Assembly (NCBI RefSeq): GCF_014322765.1
Contig: NZ_JAASTZ010000010.1
Location: 51,522-115,521, forward strand
Source: Listeria immobilis
GTDB taxonomy: Bacteria > Bacillota > Bacilli > Lactobacillales > Listeriaceae
Direction of reading: 5' to 3'
DNA: 64,000 nt
Shown one piece after another: positions 46,320 to 56,026 of this stretch. Positions within the stretch are counted from its first letter, which is position 1. Each line of letters begins with the position of its first letter. Under the pieces are notes generated by a model. That model was given only the letters and a program-made list of their open reading frames with translations, did not search any database and had not been told where the DNA came from. A program made the position numbers and the translations under genes.

Positions 46320-47492
46320 CTATACCGTCATATATTTATGAAAGATAACTGTAATTAAACTAATTGCACATAAAAGTACACCCATAACTATGATTTGACT
46401 CCCTGCGTTTGTACTACCAGTAATGACAGATATGAGCCGCGAACCATAGGGAGCCAGTGTTGCCCCTAAATTATAAGCTACTAAAACAATTGTTGCTCCA
46501 AATTTAGCTGTTTGCTCTCCGCCAGTAGTAAGTATATGCATAAAATAAGGCATAATATTACGAAAGGCAAATCCCAACACTAACGAGCAAAATAAAGTAA
46601 ATAAAATCGAATTAGAATTATTCGTGAAAAAAATACTCAATCCAGCTGTAAAAGTAGCAATAGGTAGTAACCACTTTTTCAAATATGTATAAGTTCTACC
46701 GAATAGATTTCCCGCGATAAAAGCTCCAGCCCCAATTGCTGCAATCATATTACTCCCATTTGTTGCATCCCCTATGCCTTGTTCGATTAGTAATGGCGTA
46801 ATCTGTAAATTATAATTAATAAACAAAAGTACGATACAGAATAAAATACAGCCTAAAATAATAGACCTTATTTTTCGTTCTTTCGAGATGGGATTTCTTG
46901 ATTCAGCCTCCTCGTTATCACTTATAGGTTGCACTCGTTGATTTGGAATAAAAATCGCAACAAAAAGCAGGCTTACCACAGCAAAACCATACACCCAAAA
47001 AGAACTTGTCCAGCTTATCCGTATTAACTGACCCGCGCTAATGGTCATGATGATGCCACCAAGACCTTCACATGCACTTTCTAATCCTAGGGCTTTTGCT
47101 TTTTTCCCGATCTCACTTTGATATAAGCTACTAATCATTTGAATTAAGAGACGATTAAACAGACCAATTCCAAGGCCTAGCAAACACCTTGAAAGAAATA
47201 GTACGAGAAAACTGCCTTGATACCACGCTGGCAAAGTTCCAAAAACACCAACAATAACTAAACCTAGCAAAATGGTATATTTTCTTCCTAAAAAGAATTC
47301 CACTACATTTGTAAAAAAAACACCCACTATTAAAAACAACGAAGGTATAGTCGTTAAAAGCCCTACATATACAGGATTTATCCCACTAAAGCTCTCCGTA
47401 ATTGCTGGTATATTAGCAGAAATAGCTGGTGCAGAGTTAACCATTAACGCTACTGATAATAATGCCATTAATTTCATCGAAAAAAACTTCAT
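46320..47492 (-). CDS. MFS transporter
   Basis: 390 aa with about twelve membrane helices and the loop motif FLGRKYTILLG after helix 2 (MFS signature A region). Start at MKFFSMKLMALL with AAGGAG just upstream; the ATG six codons earlier is less likely. Substrate unknown; similar proteins export drugs or take up small organic acids. A MerR-type regulator follows on the same transcript, and the cupin/CMD genes precede it at 28 bp. Confidence 0.85.
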   Translation of the reverse strand: MKFFSMKLMALLSVALMVNSAPAISANIPAITESFSGINPVYVGLLTTIPSLFLIVGVFFTNVVEFFLGRKYTILLGLVIVGVFGTLPAWYQGSFLVLFLSRCLLGLGIGLFNRLLIQMISSLYQSEIGKKAKALGLESACEGLGGIIMTISAGQLIRISWTSSFWVYGFAVVSLLFVAIFIPNQRVQPISDNEEAESRNPISKERKIRSIILGCILFCIVLLFINYNLQITPLLIEQGIGDATNGSNMIAAIGAGAFIAGNLFGRTYTYLKKWLLPIATFTAGLSIFFTNNSNSILFTLFCSLVLGFAFRNIMPYFMHILTTGGEQTAKFGATIVLVAYNLGATLAPYGSRLISVITGSTNAGSQIIVMGVLLCAISLITVIFHKYMTV

Positions 47493-47520
47493 GTTAGCTC
47501 CTTCATTCAAGTAGTTCTAC

Positions 47521-47844
47521 TTATTTTGCCTCTTCACTAAAAATATCTTTTGCTAAATTAAAAGCTGACCATGCTTTTGGCCATCCTGTATAGAAAGCAA
47601 GGTGAGTAATTAATGCCACAATTTCTTCTTTCGTTACGCCATTTTCTTTTGCGATTTTCAAATGAGCTTCTAGTTGCGGTACTCCTTGAGTTACTAGGCT
47701 AGAGACTGTAATTAAACTCCGATCTCTAGGGGATAATTCTGCTTCACGTGCCCATACTTCTCCAAACAATACATCATCATTTAATGCCGCAAATTGAGGA
47801 GCAAATTCACCTAAATTATTTCTACCTGCTGTTTGTTTTTTCAT
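47521..47844 (-). CDS. Carboxymuconolactone decarboxylase-like protein
   Basis: 107 aa of the CMD family (ELSPRDRSLITVSSLVTQGVPQLEAHLKIAKENGVTKEEIVALITHLAFYTGWPKA). It lacks the CxxC of AhpD, so a peroxidase role is unlikely; it matches the gamma-CMD type that often sits beside a cupin and a flavodoxin, as here. True substrate unknown. Confidence 0.85.
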   Translation of the reverse strand: MKKQTAGRNNLGEFAPQFAALNDDVLFGEVWAREAELSPRDRSLITVSSLVTQGVPQLEAHLKIAKENGVTKEEIVALITHLAFYTGWPKAWSAFNLAKDIFSEEAK

Positions 47845-47861
47845 TTTTTCATCCTTCTTTC

Positions 47862-48275
47862 TTATTTTTCAAGTGATAAGTAAACGTCATCCGAAACAGA
47901 CTCTAACCACTCAGGTCTTCCAGCTGTAATAGCAATATGTTCGAACCAGCTATCTTCCGTTGCGCCGTGCCAATGTTTCACACCATCATGAGTTACGATA
48001 ACATCCCCTGCTTGTAAAAATTGTGCTACTTCTCCTTCTTCTTGATACCAGCCTTCCCCGCCAGTCACTAATAAAATTTGAAAACCCTCATGGTGAATAT
48101 GCCAATTATTTCGACACCCCGGCTCAAATGTCACATTACCAACGCCTACATTAATAGCAGAATCCGCTACCAAGGATTTCAAATAACTTTGTCCAATAAA
48201 AAATTGTGCAAAAGCCTCATTTTTCTCTCCACTTGGAAAAATCACACCATCTTTTACTTCTTCAAATTTTGTCAT
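47862..48275 (-). CDS. Cupin-domain protein
   Basis: 137 aa single-domain cupin. The metal motif GCRNNWHIHHEGFQILLVTGGEGWYQEEG and second motif GDVIVTHDGVKHWHGA supply three to four His and a Glu. Its start overlaps the flavodoxin stop by 4 bp and the CMD-like gene follows at 17 bp. The pairing with CMD suggests they act on the same small molecule; which one is unknown. Confidence 0.87.
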   Translation of the reverse strand: MTKFEEVKDGVIFPSGEKNEAFAQFFIGQSYLKSLVADSAINVGVGNVTFEPGCRNNWHIHHEGFQILLVTGGEGWYQEEGEVAQFLQAGDVIVTHDGVKHWHGATEDSWFEHIAITAGRPEWLESVSDDVYLSLEK

Positions 48276-48802
48276 TTTAATTTACCTCCATTCATTTTGT
48301 ATTCCGCGAGCCAATTTGCTATCGCCTCATCTGCCTTGCCCACTCTTGACCCTCTTACTGGCAATCCTAATTGTATGTTTGAATCTGGACAGATTTCTCT
48401 TAACTCCATTAGACTAAAACCAAAAGCACTGCCTTCATGTGTACAAAAAGGATAAATATTCTTTCCTGCTAAATCTGTTTTTTCTAAGAAATGAGCAACT
48501 ATTTGTGGCATTGAACCAAACCAATTAGGAAACCCTAGGAAAATATTTGCGACATGATCTAAATGGATATTGAGTGTTTGGTACAGTGGTTTAATACCCT
48601 CCGTTTTTTCTTTCTGGGCAAGTTTTACAACTTCCTGATAGTCATACGGATAAGCCACTTTTGGGACAATTTCAAAACTAGGAGCACCTATCTTCTGACC
48701 AATCTTTTCTGCTACAATCTCGGTATTCCCACTCGACAGCGTTTTAATCTCGCCATCCACAAAATTTTCATCTTTCCTAGAAAAATAAAGTATAATAGTC
48801 AT
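48272..48802 (-). CDS. Flavodoxin-like protein
   Basis: 176 aa from MTIILYFSRKDENFVDGEIK; the ATG is preceded by GAGGTGG. It has a flavodoxin fold (Flavodoxin_4 type) with IFLGFPNWFGSMPQIVAHFLE and IYPFCTHEGSAFGFSL, which bind FMN in relatives. It heads the flavodoxin-cupin-CMD genes. An in-frame TTG at 48814 would place the RBS inside the gene. Confidence 0.85.
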   Translation of the reverse strand: MTIILYFSRKDENFVDGEIKTLSSGNTEIVAEKIGQKIGAPSFEIVPKVAYPYDYQEVVKLAQKEKTEGIKPLYQTLNIHLDHVANIFLGFPNWFGSMPQIVAHFLEKTDLAGKNIYPFCTHEGSAFGFSLMELREICPDSNIQLGLPVRGSRVGKADEAIANWLAEYKMNGGKLK

Positions 48803-48812
48803 TTTCCACCTC

Positions 48813-48867
48813 AAAAAAAGCTATAACATAAACTTAAAGAGTTCCCTTACAAGTTTATGTTACAGCT
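48813..48867 (-). terminator. Long inverted repeat: lysR terminator or operator
   Basis: 17-bp stem, 48819-48835 and 48851-48867 (AGCTATAACATAAACTT and complement, one G-U), with a 15-base loop and seven T on the minus strand. It ends right against the RBS of the flavodoxin gene and 37 bp after the lysR stop. As a terminator it closes lysR; its length and position also fit a regulator binding site. Confidence 0.8.
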
Positions 48868-48904
48868 TTCCCTAACTATCGTCCAATACTTATTAAGCTT
48901 ACTT

Positions 48905-49786
48905 TCATGCCTTTAAAGCATTTTCCATCTTTTGAATAAACGTTAAAACCGTATCGCTGAGTATCGTTTCTTTTTTCCAGATCAGCACACAATTCGTTTC
49001 TAATTTTGGTGTTAGCGGAAGAAATTTAGTATTGTTTTTGCGGTTATCGATTGCTCCTCTGATTGCAAAAGCAGCGCCGACTTTATTTTCAACCAATGAA
49101 ATAACATTAAAAATCAAATTATATTTACCGACAACATTCAAATCTTCCTCCACGAATCCCCCCCATGAACAAAGCATATTTTGAATCTCTTTCCGACCGG
49201 ACCAGATCAACGGTACACCTAATATTTCCTTTGCTGAAACGTGTTGTTGGTTTGTCAAAAAGTATTCAGTAGATACGAGTAATCCCCAAATTTCTTTATC
49301 TGGTAAAACTAGTTTATGATAATTATCCGCCAAAACCGGTTCTATCAAAAGAGCAATATCTAATAATCCTTTGTCAAGCCTCTCCTTAATATCATTACTC
49401 GTCCCACTATAAATATTGAATGTTACTTGAGGGTGGTCAGCAATCATTTCTTCTAGCATTTCAGCCAAAAATTGGGAATTACTTGCCTCCACACATCCAA
49501 TTGAAATTTGTCCTTTCAAAAGTGCATTTTGATATTTAGCAAATTCTTGTTCCGTTTTTTCATCTAACTCTAAAATCTCTTCAGCACGTTTCTTTAAAAA
49601 CAAGCCCGGCTCAGTTAAATAAAGTTTTTTATTTTTTCGTACAAATAAAGCTGTTTGTAAATTTACTTCAAAGTCTCTAATTTGTCTACTTAATGTTGGT
49701 TGTGTAATATGAAGTTTTTTTGCTGCTTGCGTAATATTTTGTTCCTCTGCTACTGTAAGAAAATATTTCAACATTCTAATCTCCAC
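48905..49786 (-). CDS. LysR family transcriptional regulator
   Basis: 293 aa. Winged HTH at 1-60 (MEIRMLKYFLTVAEEQNITQAAKKLHITQPTLSRQIRDFE) and a periplasmic-binding-like effector domain (about 90-290). It resembles regulators that sit beside flavodoxin/cupin/CMD operons. Unusually it is in the same direction as its presumed targets rather than divergent. Confidence 0.9.
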   Translation of the reverse strand: MEIRMLKYFLTVAEEQNITQAAKKLHITQPTLSRQIRDFEVNLQTALFVRKNKKLYLTEPGLFLKKRAEEILELDEKTEQEFAKYQNALLKGQISIGCVEASNSQFLAEMLEEMIADHPQVTFNIYSGTSNDIKERLDKGLLDIALLIEPVLADNYHKLVLPDKEIWGLLVSTEYFLTNQQHVSAKEILGVPLIWSGRKEIQNMLCSWGGFVEEDLNVVGKYNLIFNVISLVENKVGAAFAIRGAIDNRKNNTKFLPLTPKLETNCVLIWKKETILSDTVLTFIQKMENALKA

Positions 49787-49849
49787 TAACTCTCCTAGCC
49801 TCCTTCATATTTCCAAACCTCATTATTCCATTATACACAAATTGTCCTA

Positions 49850-49885
49850 GAAAAAGAAAAAGAGAATACCCATTAGGATATCCTC
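49850..49885 (-). terminator. Terminator candidate after rpmE2
   Basis: Imperfect hairpin 49862-49885 (GAGAATACC with GGATATCCTC, two mismatches) followed on the minus strand by CTTTTTCTTTTTC, 14 bp after the rpmE2 stop. Confidence 0.6.
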
Positions 49886-49899
49886 TAAAACGTTTTCGC

Positions 49900-50145
49900 T
49901 TATTTGAGACCGTATTTTTTGTTGAAGCGGTCCACACGTCCGTCTGCTGTAGCATGTTTTTGTTTACCAGTATAGAACGGATGCGAATCAGAAGAGATTT
50001 CGACACGTAGTAACGGATACTCGTTGCCATCTTCCCATTTAATTGTTTCGCTTGAGCTCTTAGTAGAACCTGACAAAAATTTGAAATCAGTACTAGTATC
50101 AACAAATACCACTTGACGGTACTCAGGATGAATTCCAGTTTTCAT
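49900..50145 (-). CDS. rpmE2: 50S ribosomal protein L31 type B
   Basis: 81 aa. [41 protein letters not shown] and HPFYTGKQK are typical of the long type B L31. The cysteines of zinc-binding type A are absent, so it needs no zinc. RBS AAGGAGTT. In several bacteria such C-minus forms are Zur-regulated; no clear Zur box was seen. Confidence 0.96.
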
Positions 50146-50214
50146 TTCTTTTCAACTCCTTCGCCCTGAATCATCTGAAACAGAGTAATAAGTGCTTTTA
50201 CACACAGTATAAAT

Positions 50215-50243
50215 ATTATAACAATGTTAACACAAACAAGCAA
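50215..50243 (-). promoter_or_regulatory. Sigma-A promoter candidate of rpmE2
   Basis: Minus strand: TTGCTT (50243-50238), 17-bp spacer, TATAAT (50220-50215), about 70 bp upstream of the start. Confidence 0.5.
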
Positions 50244-50294
50244 GATTATATTTTTGTCTTATTAAAATTATTTTGCTTAAATTAAAATCTCTCA

Positions 50295-51788
50295 TCATTC
50301 TGGAGCATTTTTTAGTTCAATGTCTTTTGGTAAATCAAAGTAAATTTTAAAATTGTCTGCTTGGAAACTTGGAATGGTCAATCTGCTATTCCATAAGAAC
50401 TTTTCGTTTCTAAGCGGTTTAACTGTAACAACTTTTTTACCATCATCAATTTGCTGGTATATACTGTCCATTCTTGCATTATCCGAAGTCTTTATTTGTG
50501 TAAATAAAACGATATAAGAAAGCGCAAAACAAATGGCAATCGTGATAATTGGAATATTGATAACTTTTAAATTCACAAAGCCTTCATCCACAAGATAAAC
50601 AAGCAATCGTACTATAAATAATACAAATAATGCATAAGAAATTATAAAGCACCTGGATCCAAAAGGTGTTACAAAGAAAAGTGGACCAGCGACAAATACA
50701 GCCGATATTAGATAAAAGCTTAACTCCACCTTTAATGAACTTCTATTAAAAAATAATAAGATTGTAAACAAGATAGTTAGATAGAATAGTAATGACATCC
50801 AAGCTTCGAGTTGTGAATTCTTTGTTACATCCGTAAAGATACTTAATTGCATTCTATTAACAACAACTGGCTGATAAAAAGGATAACCTGTTAGTATAAT
50901 AATAAAAATATTTTTAACCCAAATTTTCCATCCAGGCAAATTAGTTCCAATTTTAACTAATAAAAAAATACAAAAAATAGCTAAGACGAAATTTAATAAC
51001 ACATTGTTCATGATTAAAAACTTATACATACTTGTAGAAAAAATAGAATATATTTTTTCAAAAAAGCCCATTTCGGTATCAATTGTTCGATACGTATCTG
51101 CTCCAGTAAATATTTTCATATACGCACCATTGGAAAACATAATAGCTGCTCCTATAAGCGCTGAAATAAAGTAAACTACATGAAAATAAAAAATCTTTCT
51201 AAATTTAATAAAACTATAAATTATTATAAATCCGCCTGCAAAAACATTATATATTGTTGCATGCTCTACAAATAGCTGAGAAGCAATACCAAGTGGAACT
51301 GCAAATATGACTAACCAAACAGAATAACTAGGTCTCTTATCATAAAAAACATTTTTCACAATTAATAAGTATACTAATATACAAATGGTCGCAGTATTAT
51401 AATTAGCAAAACCAGCTGCCCAAGCAAATGTGGAAGAAAACATGTCACTAGAAACTCCAAGCATTAAAAATAAGCTAAGAAAAGCGATAGTTAATTTTGC
51501 AGTTTTTGCAATCAAAAGTGGTAATACTACAATTGCGGCACCAAAAACACCCATAATTAAAAATCGGAACCAATCGATTCTAGTAATAATTAACTCACAA
51601 ATATTACCAAAATATCGTCCATTATAATCTTTAAAACCATCATAAAACCTATTCATACCAATTTGCATTCCCCATGACCAGTCATCATGCGTTAACGGAG
51701 TACAATAAGATAAATACAAGTAAAACAAAAAAATAATAAAGCTGAAAATCCCCAGTTTAAATCCGTCTTTTTTTATACGGCCTATCAT
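50295..51788 (-). CDS. GT-C-type membrane glycosyltransferase (DUF6056-like)
   Basis: 497 aa from the ATG after AAGGATGGTG (an in-frame TTG precedes it). About twelve membrane segments. The first outer loop has TPLTHDDWSWG, an acidic pair where GT-C enzymes carry catalytic Asp residues. It stands with a GtcA flippase and a GT2 enzyme, the three-part GtrA/B/C layout: GT2 loads a sugar on undecaprenyl phosphate, GtcA flips it, and the GT-C enzyme adds it to a wall polymer outside. I do not recall this gene at this site in EGD-e. Strongly AT-rich. Confidence 0.7.
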   Translation of the reverse strand: MIGRIKKDGFKLGIFSFIIFLFYLYLSYCTPLTHDDWSWGMQIGMNRFYDGFKDYNGRYFGNICELIITRIDWFRFLIMGVFGAAIVVLPLLIAKTAKLTIAFLSLFLMLGVSSDMFSSTFAWAAGFANYNTATICILVYLLIVKNVFYDKRPSYSVWLVIFAVPLGIASQLFVEHATIYNVFAGGFIIIYSFIKFRKIFYFHVVYFISALIGAAIMFSNGAYMKIFTGADTYRTIDTEMGFFEKIYSIFSTSMYKFLIMNNVLLNFVLAIFCIFLLVKIGTNLPGWKIWVKNIFIIILTGYPFYQPVVVNRMQLSIFTDVTKNSQLEAWMSLLFYLTILFTILLFFNRSSLKVELSFYLISAVFVAGPLFFVTPFGSRCFIISYALFVLFIVRLLVYLVDEGFVNLKVINIPIITIAICFALSYIVLFTQIKTSDNARMDSIYQQIDDGKKVVTVKPLRNEKFLWNSRLTIPSFQADNFKIYFDLPKDIELKNAPE

Positions 51789-51803
51789 CAATGCACCATC
51801 CTT

Positions 51804-52241
51804 TTATTTTCGTACTTTAAAAATAATCCATTTACTAAAAATATAGTTTAAAACTAATACAATTACATTTGTCCATATTTTAGCCCATAATTCATCGATA
51901 TGTAGCCCACTAATCAATAGAATCATTACTAAGAAATCAACAATATACGTTAGAAATCTAAAGCCAAAAAAAGAAGAAATTTCTCTTGTCTTATCTTTCC
52001 ATGTTGGCGTATAACTTTCAAAAACGTATTTCTTATTCGAAAAATAGGCAAACAAAACTGATGCTAACCATGCGATTGTATTAGCAATTCGATAATCCCA
52101 ATTTAAGGCCGAAGTACACAACCAGAAAACTACAATATTAATAAGCGTTGTAAATCCACCCATAATTAAATACATCAAAATGCTATGCACTTCATCTGTA
52201 TACCAAGGTAATTTATTTAACAATTGTCTTATTCTAATCAT
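51804..52241 (-). CDS. gtcA: GtcA/GtrA family flippase for teichoic acid glycosylation
   Basis: 145 aa with four membrane helices and the family features LIMGGFTTLINIVVFWLC, AWLASVLFAYFSNKKYVFES and WIIFKVRK. GtcA moves undecaprenyl-linked sugars across the membrane; in Listeria it is needed for sugar decoration of wall and lipoteichoic acids and for serogroup antigen and phage binding. It overlaps the GT2 gene by 4 bp (ATGA). Confidence 0.92.
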   Translation of the reverse strand: MIRIRQLLNKLPWYTDEVHSILMYLIMGGFTTLINIVVFWLCTSALNWDYRIANTIAWLASVLFAYFSNKKYVFESYTPTWKDKTREISSFFGFRFLTYIVDFLVMILLISGLHIDELWAKIWTNVIVLVLNYIFSKWIIFKVRK

Positions 52242-53185
52242 TTGACATCTTCTTTCTCTCCGTTGTATTCTTCCACAAAATAAAGCGGGCGTTTCTTCAC
52301 TTCATTAAAAATTCTTCCTAAATACTCCCCGATAATTCCAATACTTGTCAATTGGATTCCACCTAAAAACAGTATGGTTATCATTAATGTTGGAAATCCA
52401 CTAGCATCAGATCCCATAATTAGTGTTTTAATTAGTATAAATATCAAATAAATGAATGTCCCAATCGATATTGCAAAGCCTGCTACAGTGGATAGTCTTA
52501 GCGGTAAAGTCGTATAAGATGTAATTCCTTCGAGTGCCAAATTAATCAACGAGCGATAATTCCATTTTGTTTCACCAGCAAGCCTTGGTGCAGCATCAAA
52601 AGCAACCTCTACCTTTTTGAATCCAATCCAATTGTATAGCCCCTTTGTATACCGTTGCGTTTCTCTTAATTTTTTTATAGCATCAACACATCGTCTATCA
52701 AGCAAGCGAAAATCACCTGTATCTGGAAGAACAGGGGTTTTTGTAACTTTTTGTAAAGTTTTATAATAATACTTAGAAGTTGCTTTTTTTAACCAGCTTT
52801 CACCATGACGTTTATTCCGTCTAGCATAAACATCTTCATATCCTAGTTCCCAAAGTTCAATCATTTGTATGATTAATTCTGGAGGATGTTGTAAATCGGC
52901 GTCCATTGTGATTACTGCATCTCCTTTGGCATAATCAAAACCAGCTGCCATAGCTATTTCTTTCCCATAATTTCTTGATAAATCTACAAAGCCTACTCGG
53001 TTATCCATGTTATGGAGATTTTTTATAATTTCTAAAGTTTCGTCTTTGCTTCCATCATTAATAAATAATAATTCGAATGTATACTTGTCTTTAATGACAT
53101 CCATAACATTCACGATGGCCTCATATAATGCAACTACAGATTCTTGTTCATTATAAGCAGGGACAGATATAGTAATTAATTTCAT
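52238..53185 (-). CDS. GT2 undecaprenyl-phosphate glycosyltransferase (CsbB/GtrB-like)
   Basis: 315 aa. The GT-A domain (1-220) shows SVPAYNEQESVVALYEAI, FINDGSKDETLEII, ITMDADLQHPPELI (DxD-type metal site) and PDTGDFRLLDRRC. Two C-terminal membrane helices follow (about 228-255 and 264-290). It makes the polyprenyl-phosphate sugar donor for GtcA. In EGD-e the homologue beside gtcA (lmo2550 as I recall) serves GlcNAc decoration of wall teichoic acid; the sugar here is not known. Confidence 0.9.
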   Translation of the reverse strand: MKLITISVPAYNEQESVVALYEAIVNVMDVIKDKYTFELLFINDGSKDETLEIIKNLHNMDNRVGFVDLSRNYGKEIAMAAGFDYAKGDAVITMDADLQHPPELIIQMIELWELGYEDVYARRNKRHGESWLKKATSKYYYKTLQKVTKTPVLPDTGDFRLLDRRCVDAIKKLRETQRYTKGLYNWIGFKKVEVAFDAAPRLAGETKWNYRSLINLALEGITSYTTLPLRLSTVAGFAISIGTFIYLIFILIKTLIMGSDASGFPTLMITILFLGGIQLTSIGIIGEYLGRIFNEVKKRPLYFVEEYNGEKEDVK

Positions 53186-53265
53186 TATCTTTCTCCTTCT
53201 TTATATTTCACTCATCACTCTAAAACAGATATTATCAAAACTAGTAAGAAAAGTACAGATATATT

Positions 53266-54537
53266 TTATTTTTTAAACATCTCTTCTTGCAATAATTCAT
53301 AAAACGCTTCATTATTTGCTGTTTTTTTCAGGTAGCGGACGAAACGCTCGGAAATATCAAGTCCATCGCTTTGTTTTGGCATTGTTTTTCTAATTTTCCA
53401 AAGTTGTTCTAGACGCTCTTTGGAAAGTAGCAATTCTTCTTTTCTTGTTCCCGAGCGACGCATATCAATCGCTGGAAAGACGCGACGTTCTGCAAGTTGG
53501 CGATCTAAATGTAATTCCATATTTCCTGTCCCTTTAAATTCCTCATAAATTACATCGTCCATTCGCGAGCCTGTATCAACAAGTGCTGTAGCAAGGATTG
53601 TCAAACTGCCACCTTCTTCAATATTACGCGCTGCACCGAAGAATCGTTTTGGTCGATGGAAAGCTGCTGGATCAATCCCACCTGAAAGCGTTCGCCCACT
53701 TGGAGGAATAACTAAATTATAAGCTCTTGCTAATCTCGTAATACTATCCATTAAAATAATAACATCACGTTTTTGTTCTACTAGACGCATCGCACGTTCT
53801 AATACTAGTTCAGCAACTTTAATATGATTTTCTGGCACTTCATCAAAAGTTGAACTTGCCACATCTGCTTTTACCGAACGCTCTATATCTGTAACTTCTT
53901 CTGGCCGCTCATCTATCAGTAGTACAATCAGCTCTGAATCCGGATGATTGGTCGTTATAGCATTAGCAATTTCTTTTAATAATACCGTTTTACCTGCTTT
54001 TGGTGGGGCAACAATTAAGCCCCGTTGACCAAAACCAATTGGTGCTATTAAATCAATTGTTCTTGTTGAAATAGGCGTTTTACCAGTTTCTAAGTGAATT
54101 TGTCGATCTGGATAAAGTGGTGTTAATCCTGGAAAATGCACTCTTTCTTTGGCAACTTCCGGGTTTTCTCCATTGACTGCTTCAACATGCAATAATCCAA
54201 AATAACGTTCATTTTCTTTTGGTGGGCGGACTTTTCCAGAAACTTTATCCCCCGTTCTAAGTTCAAAACGTCTAATTTGAGAAGCCGAAATATAGATGTC
54301 TTCTGTGCTTGAAGAGTAATTAATTGGTCGTAAAAATCCAAAACCCTCATTTGGAATGATTTCTAAAACACCTTCCATAAAGAAGAAGCCTTCTTTTTCA
54401 GCATTGGATTTTAATAATGCAAAAATAAGTTCTCTTTTTGTAAGCTTACTATAATAGGCAATTTTGTGTTCTTTTGCGAGGGAGTAAATATCTTTAATTG
54501 TTAAACTTTCTAAATAAGCAATGGACAGTTTGGCCAT
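53266..54537 (-). CDS. rho: Transcription termination factor Rho
   Basis: 423 aa. N-terminal Rho_N helix-hairpin ([18 protein letters not shown]), cold-shock-like RNA-binding domain ([20 protein letters not shown]), then a RecA-type ATPase with P-loop APPKAGKT (about 175-182), Walker [17 protein letters not shown] and [17 protein letters not shown]. Hexameric RNA helicase that ends untranslated transcripts. RBS AGGTGG. Confidence 0.97.
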   Translation of the reverse strand: MAKLSIAYLESLTIKDIYSLAKEHKIAYYSKLTKRELIFALLKSNAEKEGFFFMEGVLEIIPNEGFGFLRPINYSSSTEDIYISASQIRRFELRTGDKVSGKVRPPKENERYFGLLHVEAVNGENPEVAKERVHFPGLTPLYPDRQIHLETGKTPISTRTIDLIAPIGFGQRGLIVAPPKAGKTVLLKEIANAITTNHPDSELIVLLIDERPEEVTDIERSVKADVASSTFDEVPENHIKVAELVLERAMRLVEQKRDVIILMDSITRLARAYNLVIPPSGRTLSGGIDPAAFHRPKRFFGAARNIEEGGSLTILATALVDTGSRMDDVIYEEFKGTGNMELHLDRQLAERRVFPAIDMRRSGTRKEELLLSKERLEQLWKIRKTMPKQSDGLDISERFVRYLKKTANNEAFYELLQEEMFKK

Positions 54538-54602
54538 ATATGTACCACCTTTTTAAGTTAATAATTTTTTGGAAATAAGTAATGGAGAGGCAAACAGGGG
54601 GA

Positions 54603-54632
54603 AGACTGAAACGAAATGTTTCGTTCAGTCTC
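54603..54632. terminator. Hairpin between murZ and rho
   Basis: Stem of 12-13 bp (AGACTGAAACGAAA with TTTCGTTCAGTCT, one bulge). The minus-strand tail is TCTTCCCC, a poor T-run, while the plus strand has ATTTTT. It sits 6 bp after the murZ stop, so partial termination of murZ is likely. Confidence 0.6.
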
Positions 54633-54638
54633 TAATTT

Positions 54639-55910
54639 TTAAATATTTGTTTCTGCAGTAGTGCTACGAGTAATATCAGCACCAATTGCAGTAAGTTTTT
54701 CGATGATTTTACTATAACCACGTTCAATATGTTCTACACCATGAATTTCCGTTTGACCTTCTGCTAAAAGTCCTGCAATAACAAGCGCCGCACCAGCACG
54801 TAAATCTGTTGCCGTAACTTTAGATCCTTGTAGTTTCGCCGGGCCACTAACAACAGCTGACCTACCCTCTAGTTTGAATTTCCCGCCCATACGTTCAAGT
54901 TCAGCTATATGTTTAAAACGACTTGGATAAATCGTATCAGTTACTACACTACTACCTTCTGCTCTTGTTAAAAGTGCAGTTAGTGGTTGCTGTAGATCCG
55001 TTGGAAAACCAGGATAAGCATATGTTTTAATATCTATTTTTTTTACTTTTTCTACCTCACCAACAAAAATTGCATCTTCCTCAATATCCATTGAAATGCC
55101 CATTTCTGACAGTTTCGCAATGATACCCTCTAAATGTGCCGGGATAATATTTTCGATTCGTATTCCTTTTCCAGAAGCCGCTGCAAGTACCATAAAAGTT
55201 CCCGCCTCGATTCTGTCTGGGATAATTGTATGATGGCAACCATGAAGATGTTCTACACCTGTAATTCGAATTGTATCCGTTCCTGCCCCTTTAATAATAG
55301 CACCCATATTAGTTAAAAGCGTAGCAACATCAATAATCTCAGGTTCTTTTGCCGCATTTTCAATCACTGTTTTCCCTTTTGCTCGAACAGCTGCAAGCAT
55401 AATATTAATGGTAGCTCCAACGCTCACTACGTCTAAATATATCCGTGCCCCAATAAGTTCATCAGCACGCAAATAAATAGCGCCTTGTTCATTGGTTACT
55501 TTCGCGCCAAGTGCTTCAAAACCTTTAATATGTTGATCAATTGGACGCGGACCAAGATAGCAGCCTCCCGGAAGCCCAATAACAGCTTTTTTAAATCGTC
55601 CTAGCATTGCTCCCATCAAATAATAAGAAGCACGCAATTTTTTTACATTTCCTGTTGGTAATGGCATCGAAATCATATCTGTTGGATCTATAACAGCTGT
55701 TTTTTTATCAAATTGAACCTTACCACCAAGTTCTTCTAAAATATCATAAAGTGTATATACATCAGAAATATCTGGTAACCCTTCTAAAACCACTTCCGAT
55801 TCCGCTAAAATTGCAGCTGGAATCAACGCAACGGCACTATTTTTCGCCCCATCTACTTGTAAGGTGCCAGCTAATTTTTTGCCGCCTCGAATAACTAATT
55901 TTTCCGTCAC
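54639..55910 (-). CDS. murZ: UDP-GlcNAc 1-carboxyvinyltransferase paralogue MurZ
   Basis: 423 aa, second MurA-type enzyme. Catalytic Cys117 in [22 protein letters not shown], substrate motif [15 protein letters not shown]. It has the same chemistry as the 19.8-21.1 kb copy; the rho-linked copy in Firmicutes is the MurZ (MurAB) type. Start is GTG with AAAGGG upstream. It lies between lafC and rho. Confidence 0.94.
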   Translation of the reverse strand: MTEKLVIRGGKKLAGTLQVDGAKNSAVALIPAAILAESEVVLEGLPDISDVYTLYDILEELGGKVQFDKKTAVIDPTDMISMPLPTGNVKKLRASYYLMGAMLGRFKKAVIGLPGGCYLGPRPIDQHIKGFEALGAKVTNEQGAIYLRADELIGARIYLDVVSVGATINIMLAAVRAKGKTVIENAAKEPEIIDVATLLTNMGAIIKGAGTDTIRITGVEHLHGCHHTIIPDRIEAGTFMVLAAASGKGIRIENIIPAHLEGIIAKLSEMGISMDIEEDAIFVGEVEKVKKIDIKTYAYPGFPTDLQQPLTALLTRAEGSSVVTDTIYPSRFKHIAELERMGGKFKLEGRSAVVSGPAKLQGSKVTATDLRAGAALVIAGLLAEGQTEIHGVEHIERGYSKIIEKLTAIGADITRSTTAETNI

Positions 55911-55990
55911 AAATGTACCCTTCTTTCTTGAAGCTTATAATACTTTATCATTATCCATTAATTTGTTTTACTTTGCAAGATTCTTTCTTT

Positions 55991-56022
55991 AAAAAAAGCT
56001 AGGAACAAAATCGTTCCGAGCT
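55991..56022 (-). terminator. Terminator of the laf operon
   Basis: Ten-base-pair stem AGCTCGGAAC / GTTCCTAGCT (one mismatch) with a 6-base loop and seven T on the minus strand, 5 bp after the lafC stop. Confidence 0.88.
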
Positions 56023-56026
56023 TCTA

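Noticed and set aside
54123..54350. 75-codon frame inside rho on the same strand
   Set aside because: Out-of-frame shadow of the well-supported rho gene.
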